Of a stretch of DNA of 64,000 bases, positions 14,379 to 28,449 are shown piece by piece; position 1 is the first letter of the stretch, and each line of letters starts with the position of its first letter. Source of the stretch: Cystobasidiopsis lactophilus (taxonomy: Eukaryota; Basidiomycota; Agaricostilbomycetes; Agaricostilbales; Chionosphaeraceae). The position numbers were made by a program, and so were the translations under genes. The stretch is taken from assembly GCA_001599975.1 (NCBI GenBank), contig BCIO01000006.1, forward strand, positions 677,587-741,586, read 5' to 3'. The notes under the pieces are model-generated. The model was not told the origin of the DNA. It did no database searches and worked only from the letters and a program-made list of their open reading frames with translations.

Positions 14379-14747
14379 ATGGTCCAAGATCGTGGATTTA
14401 GTCTGCTTCCGGCGTGCTGCCTGTCCCTTTTCTTTTCCCTCAGCGGCGCCGTGGTAACTCAAGTTGCCAGAGAATCCAGAGCCAGCGTGCTTTGAGACCT
14501 GGTTTGCGACTGGTCTCCTTTGCTCTTCGAGTGTTCTCTGGGGTTGCGTTAGACTGTCACTTGGCCAGTTGCCTTCGAGAGCGCCGCTGTGGTTTGTTGT
14601 CTCGACGAAGCCGAAGCCTTCGATGCTCGCTTTGACTTTCTTTCACGTTGGAACGACCTGAGCATGTATTTCACTCTCCCTTTGCAAGAGGCTGCTGAGA
14701 CTACCGGCAATCAACCTTTTGGAGTTGCTTTCCTCGAGTGTCCTTGA
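14379..14747 (+). CDS. Putative small secreted protein
   Basis: Exons 14379-14486 and 14553-14747, joined across a 66-base intron (GTGCTT...TTAG), give 100 residues. The N-terminus has a convincing hydrophobic signal-peptide core (LLPACCLSLFFSLSGAV) followed by a short polar region. The mature part contains two adjacent Cys and a final Cys-Pro. I do not recognise it. The stop at 14745 may not be the true end, because coding-like segments continue downstream to 16584 and could be further exons of one larger secreted protein. The weak GTGCTT donor lowers confidence. Confidence 0.35.
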
Positions 14748-15008
14748 CGACAACGACACTGACCATATGCTCCTCACTCCTTAGCCTTGCTCTAACGGAA
14801 TAGTTCATTTCTGCGAACAGAATTCCCCTCGTTTTAGTCAATCTTCACCAGCGTCGAGTGCAAGCACTGTACTGTACCACGGGTTTGACAATTTTGCTCC
14901 CTTTGTCTGTGAGCAAGTCTTCAGGCCCGTCTGCGGAGTTGGCCTTCTTACTCCTGGACGGTGGACTACCAGAGGACATGACGAAGCAAGCACCCGAAGG
15001 CCAGCCGC

Positions 15009-15631
15009 ATGTCTCTGGGCAAGGCGTTCTACCGGACGCAGTCGAAGTCATCGAGCGTGAATATCGTCATTTCAAGCTCCAGCCAATCCAGAAACTGCAC
15101 AGAGGTGAGCAGTTCCGATGTCGTTTAGTGTAGTCATTGACATGGTCTAGCTACCAGAGTGGTTTCATCGTGTCGGTGGTTCGGCGGCTAAAGTTCGCAT
15201 CTTTGTCGCGGGAACCTTGAAGACTAGAGAGTCATGCCGATTCTTGGCCTGCGTTATTTCGTGTGCGGCTCAACACTGGAGGGTAAGAGACCAGCCAATT
15301 AGTGGGCCGACCAAAATGACTCAGATCTTGCCAAAAGGAACGTGAGCCCGAGCCTGCCGAGGTCACGATTACTTTCTTTCTTCCTCGCCATTGCCAAGGC
15401 CAAGTGAGTGGTGGGCTTTCCAGCTGGCTGGCCGAGCTGGGAGTTGTGCCTCATTGGTTTTGGCACGATGGCTCTTTGTCTTCTATCGAAACCCAGGTGC
15501 GCTATACTCGAAGACATCCCGGTGCTCTGCCTGACCAACATATAGCTGGGAAACCATATCGCGAAAGAGGGAAACGGTCATCCGATCCTCCTTTCGGTGC
15601 GTTCGAGCAACGCGTCACGGCTCCTGTGTAA
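15009..15631 (+). CDS. Unknown protein, tentative exon chain
   Basis: Possible exons 15009-15104 and 15151-15282 join in frame through a GTGAGC...TAG intron, giving a Ser-rich start (MSLGKAFYRT) followed by LPEWFHRVGG and KVRIFVAGTL. A short exon near 15323-15339 and a longer one ending near 15496 would continue the frame into SEWWAFQLAG, and a last exon would end at 15631. The joins keep frame but rest on splice consensus only, and no family was recognised. It may be part of a longer gene that includes the segments at 14379 and 15909. Confidence 0.3.
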
Positions 15632-15908
15632 CGATCCCTTCCCAGATGTTAGACGGTAACGAGGACGAAGACGTCCGCACCGCTCACTTTCTGCACACAA
15701 TTGGATTTTGGAACAGCGGCAATTGGTTCCTGTCGTAGGTGGTCGCCTTAAATTTATAGCGGCTACAGGCATTGATCCCGGCTGACTAGGCGCAGTGACG
15801 GAATTGCCGCGAGCTTGGCGCGGGATCAATTCATCACCAAAGAAGAGCCTAGTGGCTTCAGGCTATGTAGGCGTTCCGAGTTTCCGCAACCGGTTCTCTG
15901 GTTTAGAG

Positions 15909-16584
15909 ATGCCTGCAGACAAATACAAGCTGGATCCGCATCCTGAACACCAGGAGCTTGCAGGTCCTTCCACCACTGGATTGCTCTCCACGGTGCCGCA
16001 CGAACCCGAGTGGTGGCTGTTCCATATCGGGCCGCCCGACAAAGTGCGAATTCTCATAGGAGGCTCGAGATCCTGCTGATCGCAGTGCTTAGCTGGGACA
16101 TATGCTCTTTCAGCCTCTGGTACCACTCGGTCCTCCCATAATTAGTCCGCTCCGGCAAGGCCCACCTGGGCAAGGTCCGAATGTCGGATGGAAGCAGATC
16201 ATCGACAACGAAATGGGAGCCCAACTCAATCCTACAGGACCGAACCCTGGAGGCATCAAGAAGCGCCCAGGTCTCCATGTTGTCACACCCAATCCTACCG
16301 GCCCTGCCTTCCTCAGCGATCTGCCACTGGTGACCAGTCCGACTGGAATCAGCAACATTCACATAGGTTATCAAACGGGACATCAGCCTCCACACACTTT
16401 GATCGGTCAGCAGCCTCCCGTTCCGTCTGACCGAAACCGGACCAAACCCTCGCCTGCCCAAAGTCCTGCTATAGCCTCACCAGGCGACGGACCTGGCCTC
16501 CGCAGATCCCCTCGACTCAAAAAAGGAGTCCGTCACAGTCCTTACCCCGAATACCCCGAAGTCAAGCCGGGCGAGAGGAAGTGA
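15909..16584 (+). CDS. Pro/Gly-rich protein, unknown (5' end uncertain)
   Basis: Two exons, 15909-16043 and 16093-16584, join in frame across a 49-base GTGCGA...TTAG intron and give 208 residues. The first part contains HEPEWWLFHIGPPDK. The second is rich in Pro, Gly and Asn, with a loosely repeated motif (NPTGPNPGG, NPTGPAF, TSPTGIS), and ends in basic residues (RRSPRLKKG). Coding-like sequence upstream (15647-15890) suggests that additional 5' exons exist, so ATG 15909 may be internal. Function unknown. Confidence 0.4.
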
Positions 16585-16896
16585 ACGCGGGATCGTGAGC
16601 GGTTTGCGACTTCGACGCCACCGCCACCGCCGCAGCGTCTCCTTCATCTGCCTAGTCGTCTCCTTCTCCATTCATCTCTACACCTATCGCACTCTCTCTC
16701 ATCTCATTTTGTGCCCTCGCCCCTTGTACTTTTAGCTTTCGCTTGTGCCATTTTCAACGTAGTCATTTTTGCCCTCCCTCACTTTTGGCCAAAATGGCCC
16801 CAATGAAACAGCTTGTTTGGAGCGCTCAACATTCAAAGTTGTCGACATAGCATGCCACAGACTCAATATGCGGTTAACAAGATCCTCCCAAGTTCT

Positions 16897-17731
16897 TCAC
16901 CCCAGCGCCGCTCTCAACTTCGGCCTTTCCGCCACCAGCTCCGCCGCCTCCAATACCACCGTCGTCCCTTCCTGTTGCTGCTGGGACACGATGCGAAGGG
17001 AGTCAAAGAGCGCCGACGCCCCCGAGTCGTTGAGGTCAGTGTCGCGTGCCGCCAAATTGTCCACCAATTCCTTCAGCTCCGGCGGCACGCCATCCAGCAA
17101 AGGTAGGACTTTGGAGTTGATCAGTTTGAACGAGGCGTTGGCTCCCTGTTGAGACCGACTCCCATTGAGCATCAATGCCAGAAGAGCGCGAGGGGGAGAA
17201 ACGAACGTAGTAGCTCCAAGTGCCTCCGACCAGCGCCTGTAGCGTTTGCCCTCTGATAGTGAACAACCCGGTCTCTGCTCCTCGGGAGTCCATGACCGCT
17301 CTCCACCGCATGACCTTCTCCAACCCCAGCTCCCTGCCCGGCCGATCCCCCAAGACCCTCGCATCCACCCAAGCTGCCTTCATCGCCGCCTCGTCCGGCC
17401 ACGCTGTCGGTGTAGAATGCAGCAATAGCGAGACGTGCGCTTTGAGGATGCGCCGCCCGAGGAAGGCCAGGCGGGCGTGGTGGTTGCCCAGTTTGCCAGC
17501 TGCCGATTTGTGCGTGGCGATCCGCACCGCCAAGGCGTCCGGTAGCGCTGGCAGAGGGGAGAGCAAGGCGGAGAGGTGGGAGGCAATGGTCGCAGAGGGC
17601 GGGTGGTAGAGGGTCGTGTTGGCTGGCGCCGCTGAAAATTTTGGGCGTGAGCTGCTGGAGCCGCTTGGCCGGGTGGAGAGCGAGCGGGTCTGTTGCGCCA
17701 CGCAGGCCAGGCAGCGCTGTTGCTTGTGCAT
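16897..17731 (-). CDS. RNase III-fold protein, mitochondrial ribosomal subunit candidate
   Basis: Exons 17207-17731 and 16897-17145 with a 61-base intron give 257 residues. The start at 17731 is followed by a basic, Ser-rich leader without acidic residues (MHKQQRCLACVAQQTRSLS), a typical mitochondrial presequence. The body shows the RNase III-fold pattern seen in mitoribosomal proteins of the mL57/mL44 type: THKSAAGKLGNHHARLAFLG, then a C-terminal ALVGG and KLINSKVLPLL. The catalytic acidic signature of active RNase III is not obvious, in line with a structural role. Assignment to mL57 (yeast Mrpl15) rather than a relative is inference. It is divergent from the eIF3g gene, about 100 bases away. 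Confidence 0.55.
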
Positions 17732-17832
17732 TGTTGGCGGACAGAACCAGTATTTGGCAGGCGGGGGTTGGTGGAGCGCGGACGAGGAGCAGAGGCAGAG
17801 GGTTGGAGCGCTCCGACGAGAAAATTCACAAA

Positions 17833-18975
17833 ATGGCATCCAAGAAGTGCGTCCTGCTTCCCTCTACGCACTCTATATATGATTAGACAGTTCTGCGGGA
17901 ACACAGCTGGGCAGACGACGACGTTGACGTGCCAGGAGGTTGGTGCCCATAATTTTGCCACTCATTTGGCGCGCTTCCTCTTCCGAGAGCTTTGGCTTAA
18001 CCCCCCGGCCCTTGTCACACAGGCGAGCACGTCGACTCCACCTCGATCGACGAGAACGGCGTCAAGACAGTAATCACCTACACCACCAACGAGAAAGGCC
18101 AAAAGGTCAAGACGACCCGGAGGATCCAGCGCACGCTGGTCAAAACCCAGGTCAACCATGCCGTCGCCGAGCGCTTGGCTTTACCCCGCTTTGGCAAGGC
18201 GCTGCTCAAGGAGAACTCGACGGCCACGACGGTCGGCGAGGACTTTAAGATCAAGATGACGGCTGGCATCAAGGTTCGCTTCCCGTTTGCCTCTTGACTC
18301 TGTTGCCGGTGTCTAAGTCAGGCGCGTGCGAGAACAGCAACAACAAAAGCAAGAAGAGGAAGAGGCGGCCGCCAAGCTCAAAGACAAGCTGGCCGGCAAG
18401 ACTTCGATCGTGTGCCGGCTCTGCAAAGGCAACCACTACACCGCCCGGTGCCCTTACAAGGAGACCCTCGGCGGCGTGCTCGGAGACGCCGACGACGAAG
18501 TGCCCACTGGTGACCTGCCCACCGACGCCTCTGCGCCCGGCGCCGTCTCGAGCAGTGGCAAATACATCCCCCCTTCCATGCGCGGCGGCGCGGGCGGCAA
18601 AGGCGGCGAATCCATGTTCAAGGACAGCCGCAACCGAGACGAACTGCCCACGTTACGGGTCACCAACCTGTCAGAGGACGCGGTCGAGGAAGACCTATGG
18701 CAGATCTTCTCCCGCTTTGGGCACTACGGCAAAGTGTCCCGCATTTTCGTCGGCAAGGACCAAGAGACTGGGTTATGCAAGGGCTTTGCGTTTGTCAGCT
18801 TTGAGGATCGGAGGGACGCGGAGAAGGCGATGGGCAAGGTCAATGGCATGCCGTACGACCATTTGATCCTCTCCTGCCAGTGGTCAGGTTCGTGTCCCTG
18901 TCCTTCCTATCAGTTTTCTTCGCAGGAGCTGATCCCGATGATGTGCGAACAGTGCCGAGAGACCCGGCAAAATAG
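17833..18975 (+). CDS. TIF35: Translation initiation factor eIF3 subunit g
   Basis: Subunit g of eIF3, which binds the 40S subunit and helps scanning and reinitiation. Five exons (17833-17846, 17907-17938, 18023-18273, 18338-18887, 18953-18975) give 289 residues, the family length. It starts MASKNWADDD and contains the conserved block VITYTTNEKGQKVKTTRRIQ, then the zinc knuckle CRLCKGNHYTARC near residue 125 and a C-terminal RRM with LRVTNLS (RNP2) and GFAFVSFE (RNP1). It ends ILSCQWSVPRDPAK, where family members have a similar tail. The first exon has 14 coding bases and the last 23. The tail is only recovered by splicing out 18888-18952. Confidence 0.93.
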
Positions 18976-19425
18976 ACGGCTTTCAACTCCTTCGACTCTT
19001 CTCACCCTACCCGATCTGCCCCTTCATCAGGTTCGTCAGCTCTCCTTATATCATCCTCTAGCCACGGGCTTATAAATTCCCTTTGATTGTCGAACAGTGC
19101 GCGAGAAACCCAACATATTCAATCACCCCCAAGATTGTCGTCTTTGTCCGACACTTTTCCTCTCGCAACCCAAATTTTCGCGCGCTTGTACTCTCCCCTT
19201 CCCACTTTTCTGAATTTGACATCTCGAGAACGATGTCTTTTGCCCGCTCACATTGATGTCCCAAGTGAAAGTGTTGTCGCTGCCGCTTTGGCACATCAAA
19301 GTGCTCCCTATGCAAAGTCTTTCCGTGAAGCGCTATTAAGTACAAAGGTATTTCCCGCGTACAAAGGCAGGAGCAAGATCTTTCGTGGTACTGTCCATGA
19401 GAAGTCGTCCGAGTCGTGAATTTTC
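18976..19425. other. Intergenic between convergent genes
   Basis: Lies between the 3' ends of the eIF3g gene (+) and a membrane protein gene (-). A frame at 19087-19419 lacks an ATG start and any family signal. It is probably 3' trailer sequence. Confidence 0.3.
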
Positions 19426-20871
19426 CTAGGTTCCTAAAAGTGAGGTGGTGTGCGCAAGGCTTTTTGTGAGCCGAGGGCGTGTTTGGTCAGACAATGCTAC
19501 TCCTCTGCACATGAAAGCGTCATGGAGGAAGTGGAAAGTGGTGAAGGGAGAACAGCTCACAGAGGAGCTTGGGATGGACGACTGGTTCAAGACGACGAGC
19601 CTTCCGGTTCCACCCATAAAGGCGTCCGACTCGGCCGTGCCTACTCTGACCAGATCCAACAGTCCTTCCACCGAGTTGTCCTGTGCAGCCGGCGAGCGAT
19701 CCACGAACAGCAGGTCCGACACTGGCCTCGGCGACGAGGGCGCCGTTCTGGATAAGGAGGTCATGCGGGACACGTTGAACGAGTGCCTCGGGCTATGCAC
19801 TTGGATCATAGGCGGCGGCACAACAGGGTCGATATTATGAGAGGTGGTGGTGTTGATGGTCGAGTCGGTGAAGTTGCGGCGGAGCTGCATGAAAGGGCGG
19901 CGATGCGAGGTGGAGAGCATGCTCGCCTGCAGCTGCCTTTCCCTTCGGTCTCGTCTTTTGCGAACAAAGAGCAAGAGCAAGCCGAATAGGAGCCCCAAAG
20001 CCAAGAGCGAGCCCAAGACGCCACCCAAGACGCGCGCCTGCAACCTAGCCGTGGATAAGGCGGCCAACAGGTTTCCGTCGGTCTCGTTGTAAGGCTGCCC
20101 CCAAAAGGAGGCATTGTTGTTGTTGGAGTCGGCAGCGGACACTAGGACCGTCGTCGTCTGAGTCGTCGTGTGCAGGGGCATTGGAACGTAGGAATGCCGG
20201 GCAGTTTGCGTCGTCGTGGTCGTAGCGGTGATGGTTTGTCGGATCGTCGTGGTAGTAGTCCCAGGCCTTTCAATAGTAAACTTTGAGCGCTAATAAGTTC
20301 TGAATCAGCGGCCGCCACTTACGTGAAGCCGGACCAGAGACATGAATCGTCGGCGGATGCGGTGACGGCACAGCCAGTGTGGGTCTGGCTGTACACTCCT
20401 CGATTGTCCACGATAGTCACCCATAAAGTGTAACCGGCCTCCACATTGACTTGATAATCAAGCCAAGGCTGCAAGACATCCCACACTGCGAATTTGCCAC
20501 CTCGTCAGCCCACCCCAAGGGTCTGTTGACAGCTCAAAGCACTCACCTTCTCCAGTGCCTTTATGTCAGAGGTGTAATTAAGTCACAAGGCCAAGCATCC
20601 GCAGCCAAGGAAAGGCAGGCCCACCGTTCCAGGACCCTCCGTTCAGCTCTGCAAAGCGTGGGTAAGCTCGTAGGCCGCAAGATAGGGGCGAGAAGACCTG
20701 CGCACGGAAGAAGACTTCTCTGTGGTCGATGTCGATCAGCTTGATCTATCAGTGATCGAGCCAAGGAGAGAAAGCTTGCAATCTTGCCGGGTACTGGGCA
20801 TCCCCAGTCCAAGTGATCGGCACGACAGAGCATTGAGGCACCGTTCGAGGGAAAGAGATATTCAGAGCCAT
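19426..20871 (-). CDS. Single-pass membrane protein, unknown
   Basis: Five exons (20788-20871, 20625-20745, 20547-20558, 20323-20485, 19426-20266) give 406 residues in frame. The N-terminal domain has PQCSVVPITWTG, then a predicted beta-rich segment (YQVNVEAGYTLWVTIVDNRG) and DDSCLW, a pattern common in fungal extracellular single-pass proteins. A Thr-rich linker is followed by one transmembrane helix (VLGSLLALGLLFGLLLLF) with RKRRDRRER on the cytoplasmic side and a Ser-rich tail. No signal peptide is evident at ATG 20871, so an upstream exon may be missing. The model needs a 12-base exon and one GC-AG intron. Function is unknown; a surface sensor or adhesion role is only a guess. Confidence 0.68.
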
Positions 20872-21140
20872 AGCAGCATGGTCGACTGCTAAAGACCAAG
20901 CCCAACAAAGTGGTCTGTCTGTCTCGGCGCCTGGGTGCGAAATTTCGCGTGGCAATCTGGACTCGCTAGGCCCCGCCTCCGGGGAGAGGATTACATGGCG
21001 CTACATACTGATTGCTTAAGATTGATCGTCATGGGAGAGTCAAGGGCGCAAATATGAAGTCGGCGGGCCAGCATTTAAACTTCGGCAGGTGCTCAACCAA
21101 GATGGCCGCCATGGGACGAGAGAGCAAAATGCCTGCGATT

Positions 21141-23130
21141 TCACTTTTTGCCCTTCTTCTTGTCAGTGTGCATGCCACCCGAGATGCGAAAGCCCCTTTC
21201 GTCGCTCGCCTTCTTCTTCTTGCCTCGCTTGCCGAAATCCTCCTCTTTAGCCCACTTGGCCTTCTTCCTTGCCAACTCCAATGAATGGCCGGATGACACT
21301 GTGCTCTCGCTGTCAAAGCCAATATCGTCACCTTCTCGCATAGCTGAAGCAGGAGGCTGCCATTTGGCGTCCAAAGGCGCCGACCAAAACTTGCGGCGGG
21401 TGATGTTCGAACCGTGCTCTTGGTACTCTTGCCGCGTGACAAAGGTGGAGAGAAGATGCTCTGCCTTGGGGTAAGGCAGCGCTTCTAAGTTGAGGTGGTG
21501 CCGGATGCTATCGAAAATGTGGGTGCTAGGACTAGTCGGCGGGCGCAATCAGCATCAAGAATTGTAGTAGAGAGTAGCAAAGTCCGACTCACTCTGAAGG
21601 ACAACGAACACCAACGAAGCACTCCGATGGCGCCAGTGCGCGCAGATCCCGCCGCCTGCCGACGGGATCAGCAAGGCTTGTAGGGGAGTATGAGATGGCT
21701 CACAGGCGATCGACAAGTCCTGGCAGCCTGCAGTTGCCTCCAACAAGTGTAATATTGGCCCAAAAGAGGCCCTGCAAGTCTTGCGGCAGCTTGGAGATGG
21801 ACGAGGCTATTGCCTCGGGCAAACCGCCTTGTTGCAATCCTGGGGTGTGGGTTAACGCTGATTTGCGGCGACTATCGAGAGCAACGCACCAATAGCAGAT
21901 GGGTGAAACAGCAGCTCGGGCACAGAGAATCGCTCGTTGGCAATCTTCAGCACTTGAGGTTCGCCAGCTGCCGTCGTGGCCACAGACAGCATTCCATCGG
22001 CCCTCCGCTTCTCAGGCGACTTCAACAGCGATACCCCGTTACCTTGCTGAGCCGATTGGACGTAGCCAGATCTATTGGTAGAGTTGGGAGAGAAGTCCGG
22101 CAAGACGTAATTTTGCACAATGTTGTTGCTCTGAGGGTGAAATCTTGCCAATGCCATTTGAGCATTGTCGATCGGCATGGCAGAGGATCCAACCTACTTG
22201 CACTGCTCTTGATCGCCTGAGAAGTCGAGCGAGACATAGCAGCACGCCTCTTTGACCGAGTTAATGACATGCGTGTCGCCCATAACGTTCCATTGGCGAA
22301 AGGAGATGAGTTCCTTGAGGTAGTTCGTCAAGAGCTTTCCGCCAATGTCGATGCGCTGCACGGCCTCCCATTTGATGGATCCCGACATGACTGGGATAAC
22401 ATGCGTGAAGGAGAAGCCCGAGTCGATGATCAGGGCACATTGCGGCAGGAGGCCTTCATCGTAGTCTCCGTCCACATCCTGGTCGGAAGCTGGGAGCTCT
22501 GCATAAGGCACAAATGTCGCTCCTGCTCAGCTGCGTCAGTCTCAGGCCGAACGGCGAGAAGTGAGAGAGGCTTGGACCTGGGCACCGCGAGTAGGAAGCA
22601 AACTCGTATTCCTCAAAGATCATTTGGTCATAGTGCATAGCAATGTTGGGCAAGTTGAAGCAAGGCTCCGTGATGAACAGACTGGTTGCTTCCGGGTCGA
22701 CCTGTTTCGCATTCGCTGAGCGTCCTAGCGTGCCAGCGAGTGCAGACCCACATTGAAGGCCGGCCAGCTGAAGACTCTGTCCCATATCGGCTTCTCGATG
22801 TCCCAATTGGTGAGAATGCCCTGCTCCTTCGCCTTCAGAACACGCATTTTCCAGAAAAACACCTGCCGACGAACAGACCTTTTCGAATGGCAAGCGATAG
22901 CTCAGTCCGCCAAAATCATCGCAGGCATCCAGCTCTTCTGCAATGTACGTTCTGTTGTCTCGCTTAGAGCGGAAGATGCCATTGGGAAAGAGTCTGCTCT
23001 CGACCGCTCAGCAAGGCTGTCCTCCTCGCGCATGAAAAGGCCTAGCTGACTTTGGCGCCACGTCCTCGTGGGCCCAGCCAGCTTTTATAATCTGAGCTCC
23101 ATTGTCTAGGATGAAGATGGGCTCTGTCAT
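21141..23130 (-). CDS. ARP6: Actin-related protein Arp6
   Basis: Arp6 is a nuclear actin-related protein of the SWR1 remodeller, which exchanges H2A.Z into nucleosomes. About nine exons start at ATG 23130. Family blocks in order are [95 protein letters not shown] and [12 protein letters not shown], then [10 protein letters not shown] and [18 protein letters not shown]. After the usual end of the family the frame continues for about 70 residues with a Lys/Arg-rich tail ([13 protein letters not shown]) to the stop at 21141. The usual PxxYAWQG-type segment before VTRQEY is not recognisable in my splice model, so one exon border there may be wrong. Confidence 0.9.
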
Positions 23131-23992
23131 TGAATGAGCCCAGAAATCGCTAATCGCTGGCGGCCGTCCCTCTCCAAGCTGCTCTGAATCTGGCTGTTTT
23201 CCGCCTCCCACCATTCCGCTCCGTCTGCGACCCTGTTCTCTCTGGAATGAGACAAAATGCCCAGGAACGGAGACGGTGAAGAATATCCAGTTCCGCGCCG
23301 TGGAGGTGCCTTCTTCCCCTCCTCGCTCGCACAACTCGCTGGTCGCGACAGCTGCATTAAATGGCGGACCTCTCCTCCGAAACCTCTGTGCTGTCGGCTA
23401 AACCGTCTGTCTCGCGACTCTAATTTATCTCGAGAACCCTAGAGTCCCGCGGAATCGATTGGGCCGACCGTGGGCCACAAGTGCAGGCAGGAGCCTGCCA
23501 GGGACATCTGGTGGCGCAGGACCTCACACGGCTTGACCCGCATTGTTGGATCTACTATGCACGCCAAAATAAGCTTAAAATCGGGCCGCTCACCATCTTT
23601 ACGCCACATAAAGCTCTGCCCCAACTCGGAGCAGGAAGTCCGTCCTGCCGCTGACACCCCGCGGAGATGTCCTCCCAAGCTGTTCGCCCCCTTGGTGCTT
23701 GGAGTTTGCGTTTTCTTGAGGAGCGGCGACCGAGTACAGTAGTGCAAACGCCAGCTACGTCGTGGATCGTGTGCTTCAATTAATTACACCACCCGACCCC
23801 AAACCTCTCCTGGGGCCTGTCGCTGTCTCTCATTTGTTCCTCCTTCCTTGCCCAGTCGACGTTGGCTCGCCAACCCTTTGTCAAATCCTTGCCAGAAGCG
23901 CCCCTTCGCAATCGATATCGTCACTCGTCTAGCCCAGCTTGTTACAACGAAAGCCGCCCCATCTATCCTACCTTCGACGATTGATTTTGGCG
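23131..23992. promoter_or_regulatory. Divergent intergenic region
   Basis: Lies between ARP6 (-) and a small gene (+) at 23993. Only short unsupported frames occur. The region just before 23993 is pyrimidine-rich and is probably the 5' leader and promoter of the small gene. Confidence 0.3.
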
Positions 23993-24386
23993 ATGTCGAT
24001 AAAGGTCACGGCAAAACCTCAAGGCGCCCAGGTCCACCGTCGCAGCAATGGCGCATCTTCTACTCCAGATTCATCGTGCGTTTTGCCACTGCTCGTGCTT
24101 CAAATGCCTGCAAGATCAAGTCGCTGAAAGCTGGGTGATATTTCTCAGGCGAAGCAAAGCGTCAAATCATCGTCAGCAAGAATGGTGGGCCATGCGAGCA
24201 AGCGTGCTGAAGCTAGCCCAGCTGGCAGGGTTGAGTGCGGAAGAGCTCCAAGAGCTGCTGAGCAGGGTGAGCATTGTTTTCTGTGACAGGTGCGGAAACG
24301 CTTTTGCTCAAGGCCCGCGCTGCTGGCAGACCGAGTCAAGGCTGCGCTCATCCTCACGGAGACCTCTCCAGGCGAGGCCGTATTGA
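23993..24386 (+). CDS. Small unknown protein
   Basis: Exons 23993-24075 and 24149-24386, joined across a 73-base GTGCGT...TCAG intron, give 106 residues. The N-terminus is basic and polar (MSIKVTAKPQG). The middle contains a predicted amphipathic helix, VLKLAQLAGLSAEELQELLS, which is the strongest sign that it is real. The end is uncertain: a possible 23-base GTGAGC...ACAG intron would switch the last exon to another open frame, but it is far shorter than any other intron here. No family recognised. Confidence 0.4.
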
Positions 24387-24581
24387 CGGGATTGTAACAA
24401 CGAGTCTGTCAATGTAACATAAGGACGTTAAACAGGCTGGGCTAGGTGGAGGAGATTGGCCACCACTTCTTTGCGCAACTGCATCGCGTGCAGGCATGAG
24501 GCAGCGAGGGCTCTTCCCGCAACCATTTTGTGGCCCTTGAGCCCAATCACCCTCGGCCCGCCCCTTTGAGGTCACGGCCAG

Positions 24582-28118
<3,537 letters not shown>

Positions 28119-28449
28119 ACCCAAACGCAGCCTCTCTATTGTACTCTATCTTCAACCTTGCAATGCGCGCGCACCGCTATAAAGCTATCTGTTCTCCTCA
28201 AGCCCAAAATGTCGGCACCCATGCCGGTGGCGGCCCGGCTCTCCCAATTGCGATGTGTCAAGCTAGTTTGGACATGTCCTTGTCACTGGTACTCAGTTCT
28301 AAAACGAAAAGCGTTGAGTTCAAGGAGCTCTTGTATGTGGTCGAACGACTTCGTGGGTATCAGTCAATGCAAAGGGTAAAGCACGTCCCAAGGGGTATTA
28401 CAGCTCCTCCACGCAAGAGCTGCCTCCGTCTCCGTCTGATCTTCGCTGA
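28119..28449. other. Intergenic between convergent genes
   Basis: Lies between the 3' ends of the MYST acetyltransferase gene (+) and the cyclin gene (-). Nothing coding was identified; probably 3' trailers of both genes. Confidence 0.3.

Noticed and set aside
24270-24292. 23-base GTGAGC...ACAG intron in the small gene at 23993
   Set aside because: Much shorter than any other intron inferred here (minimum about 41 bases), so the unspliced frame was preferred.
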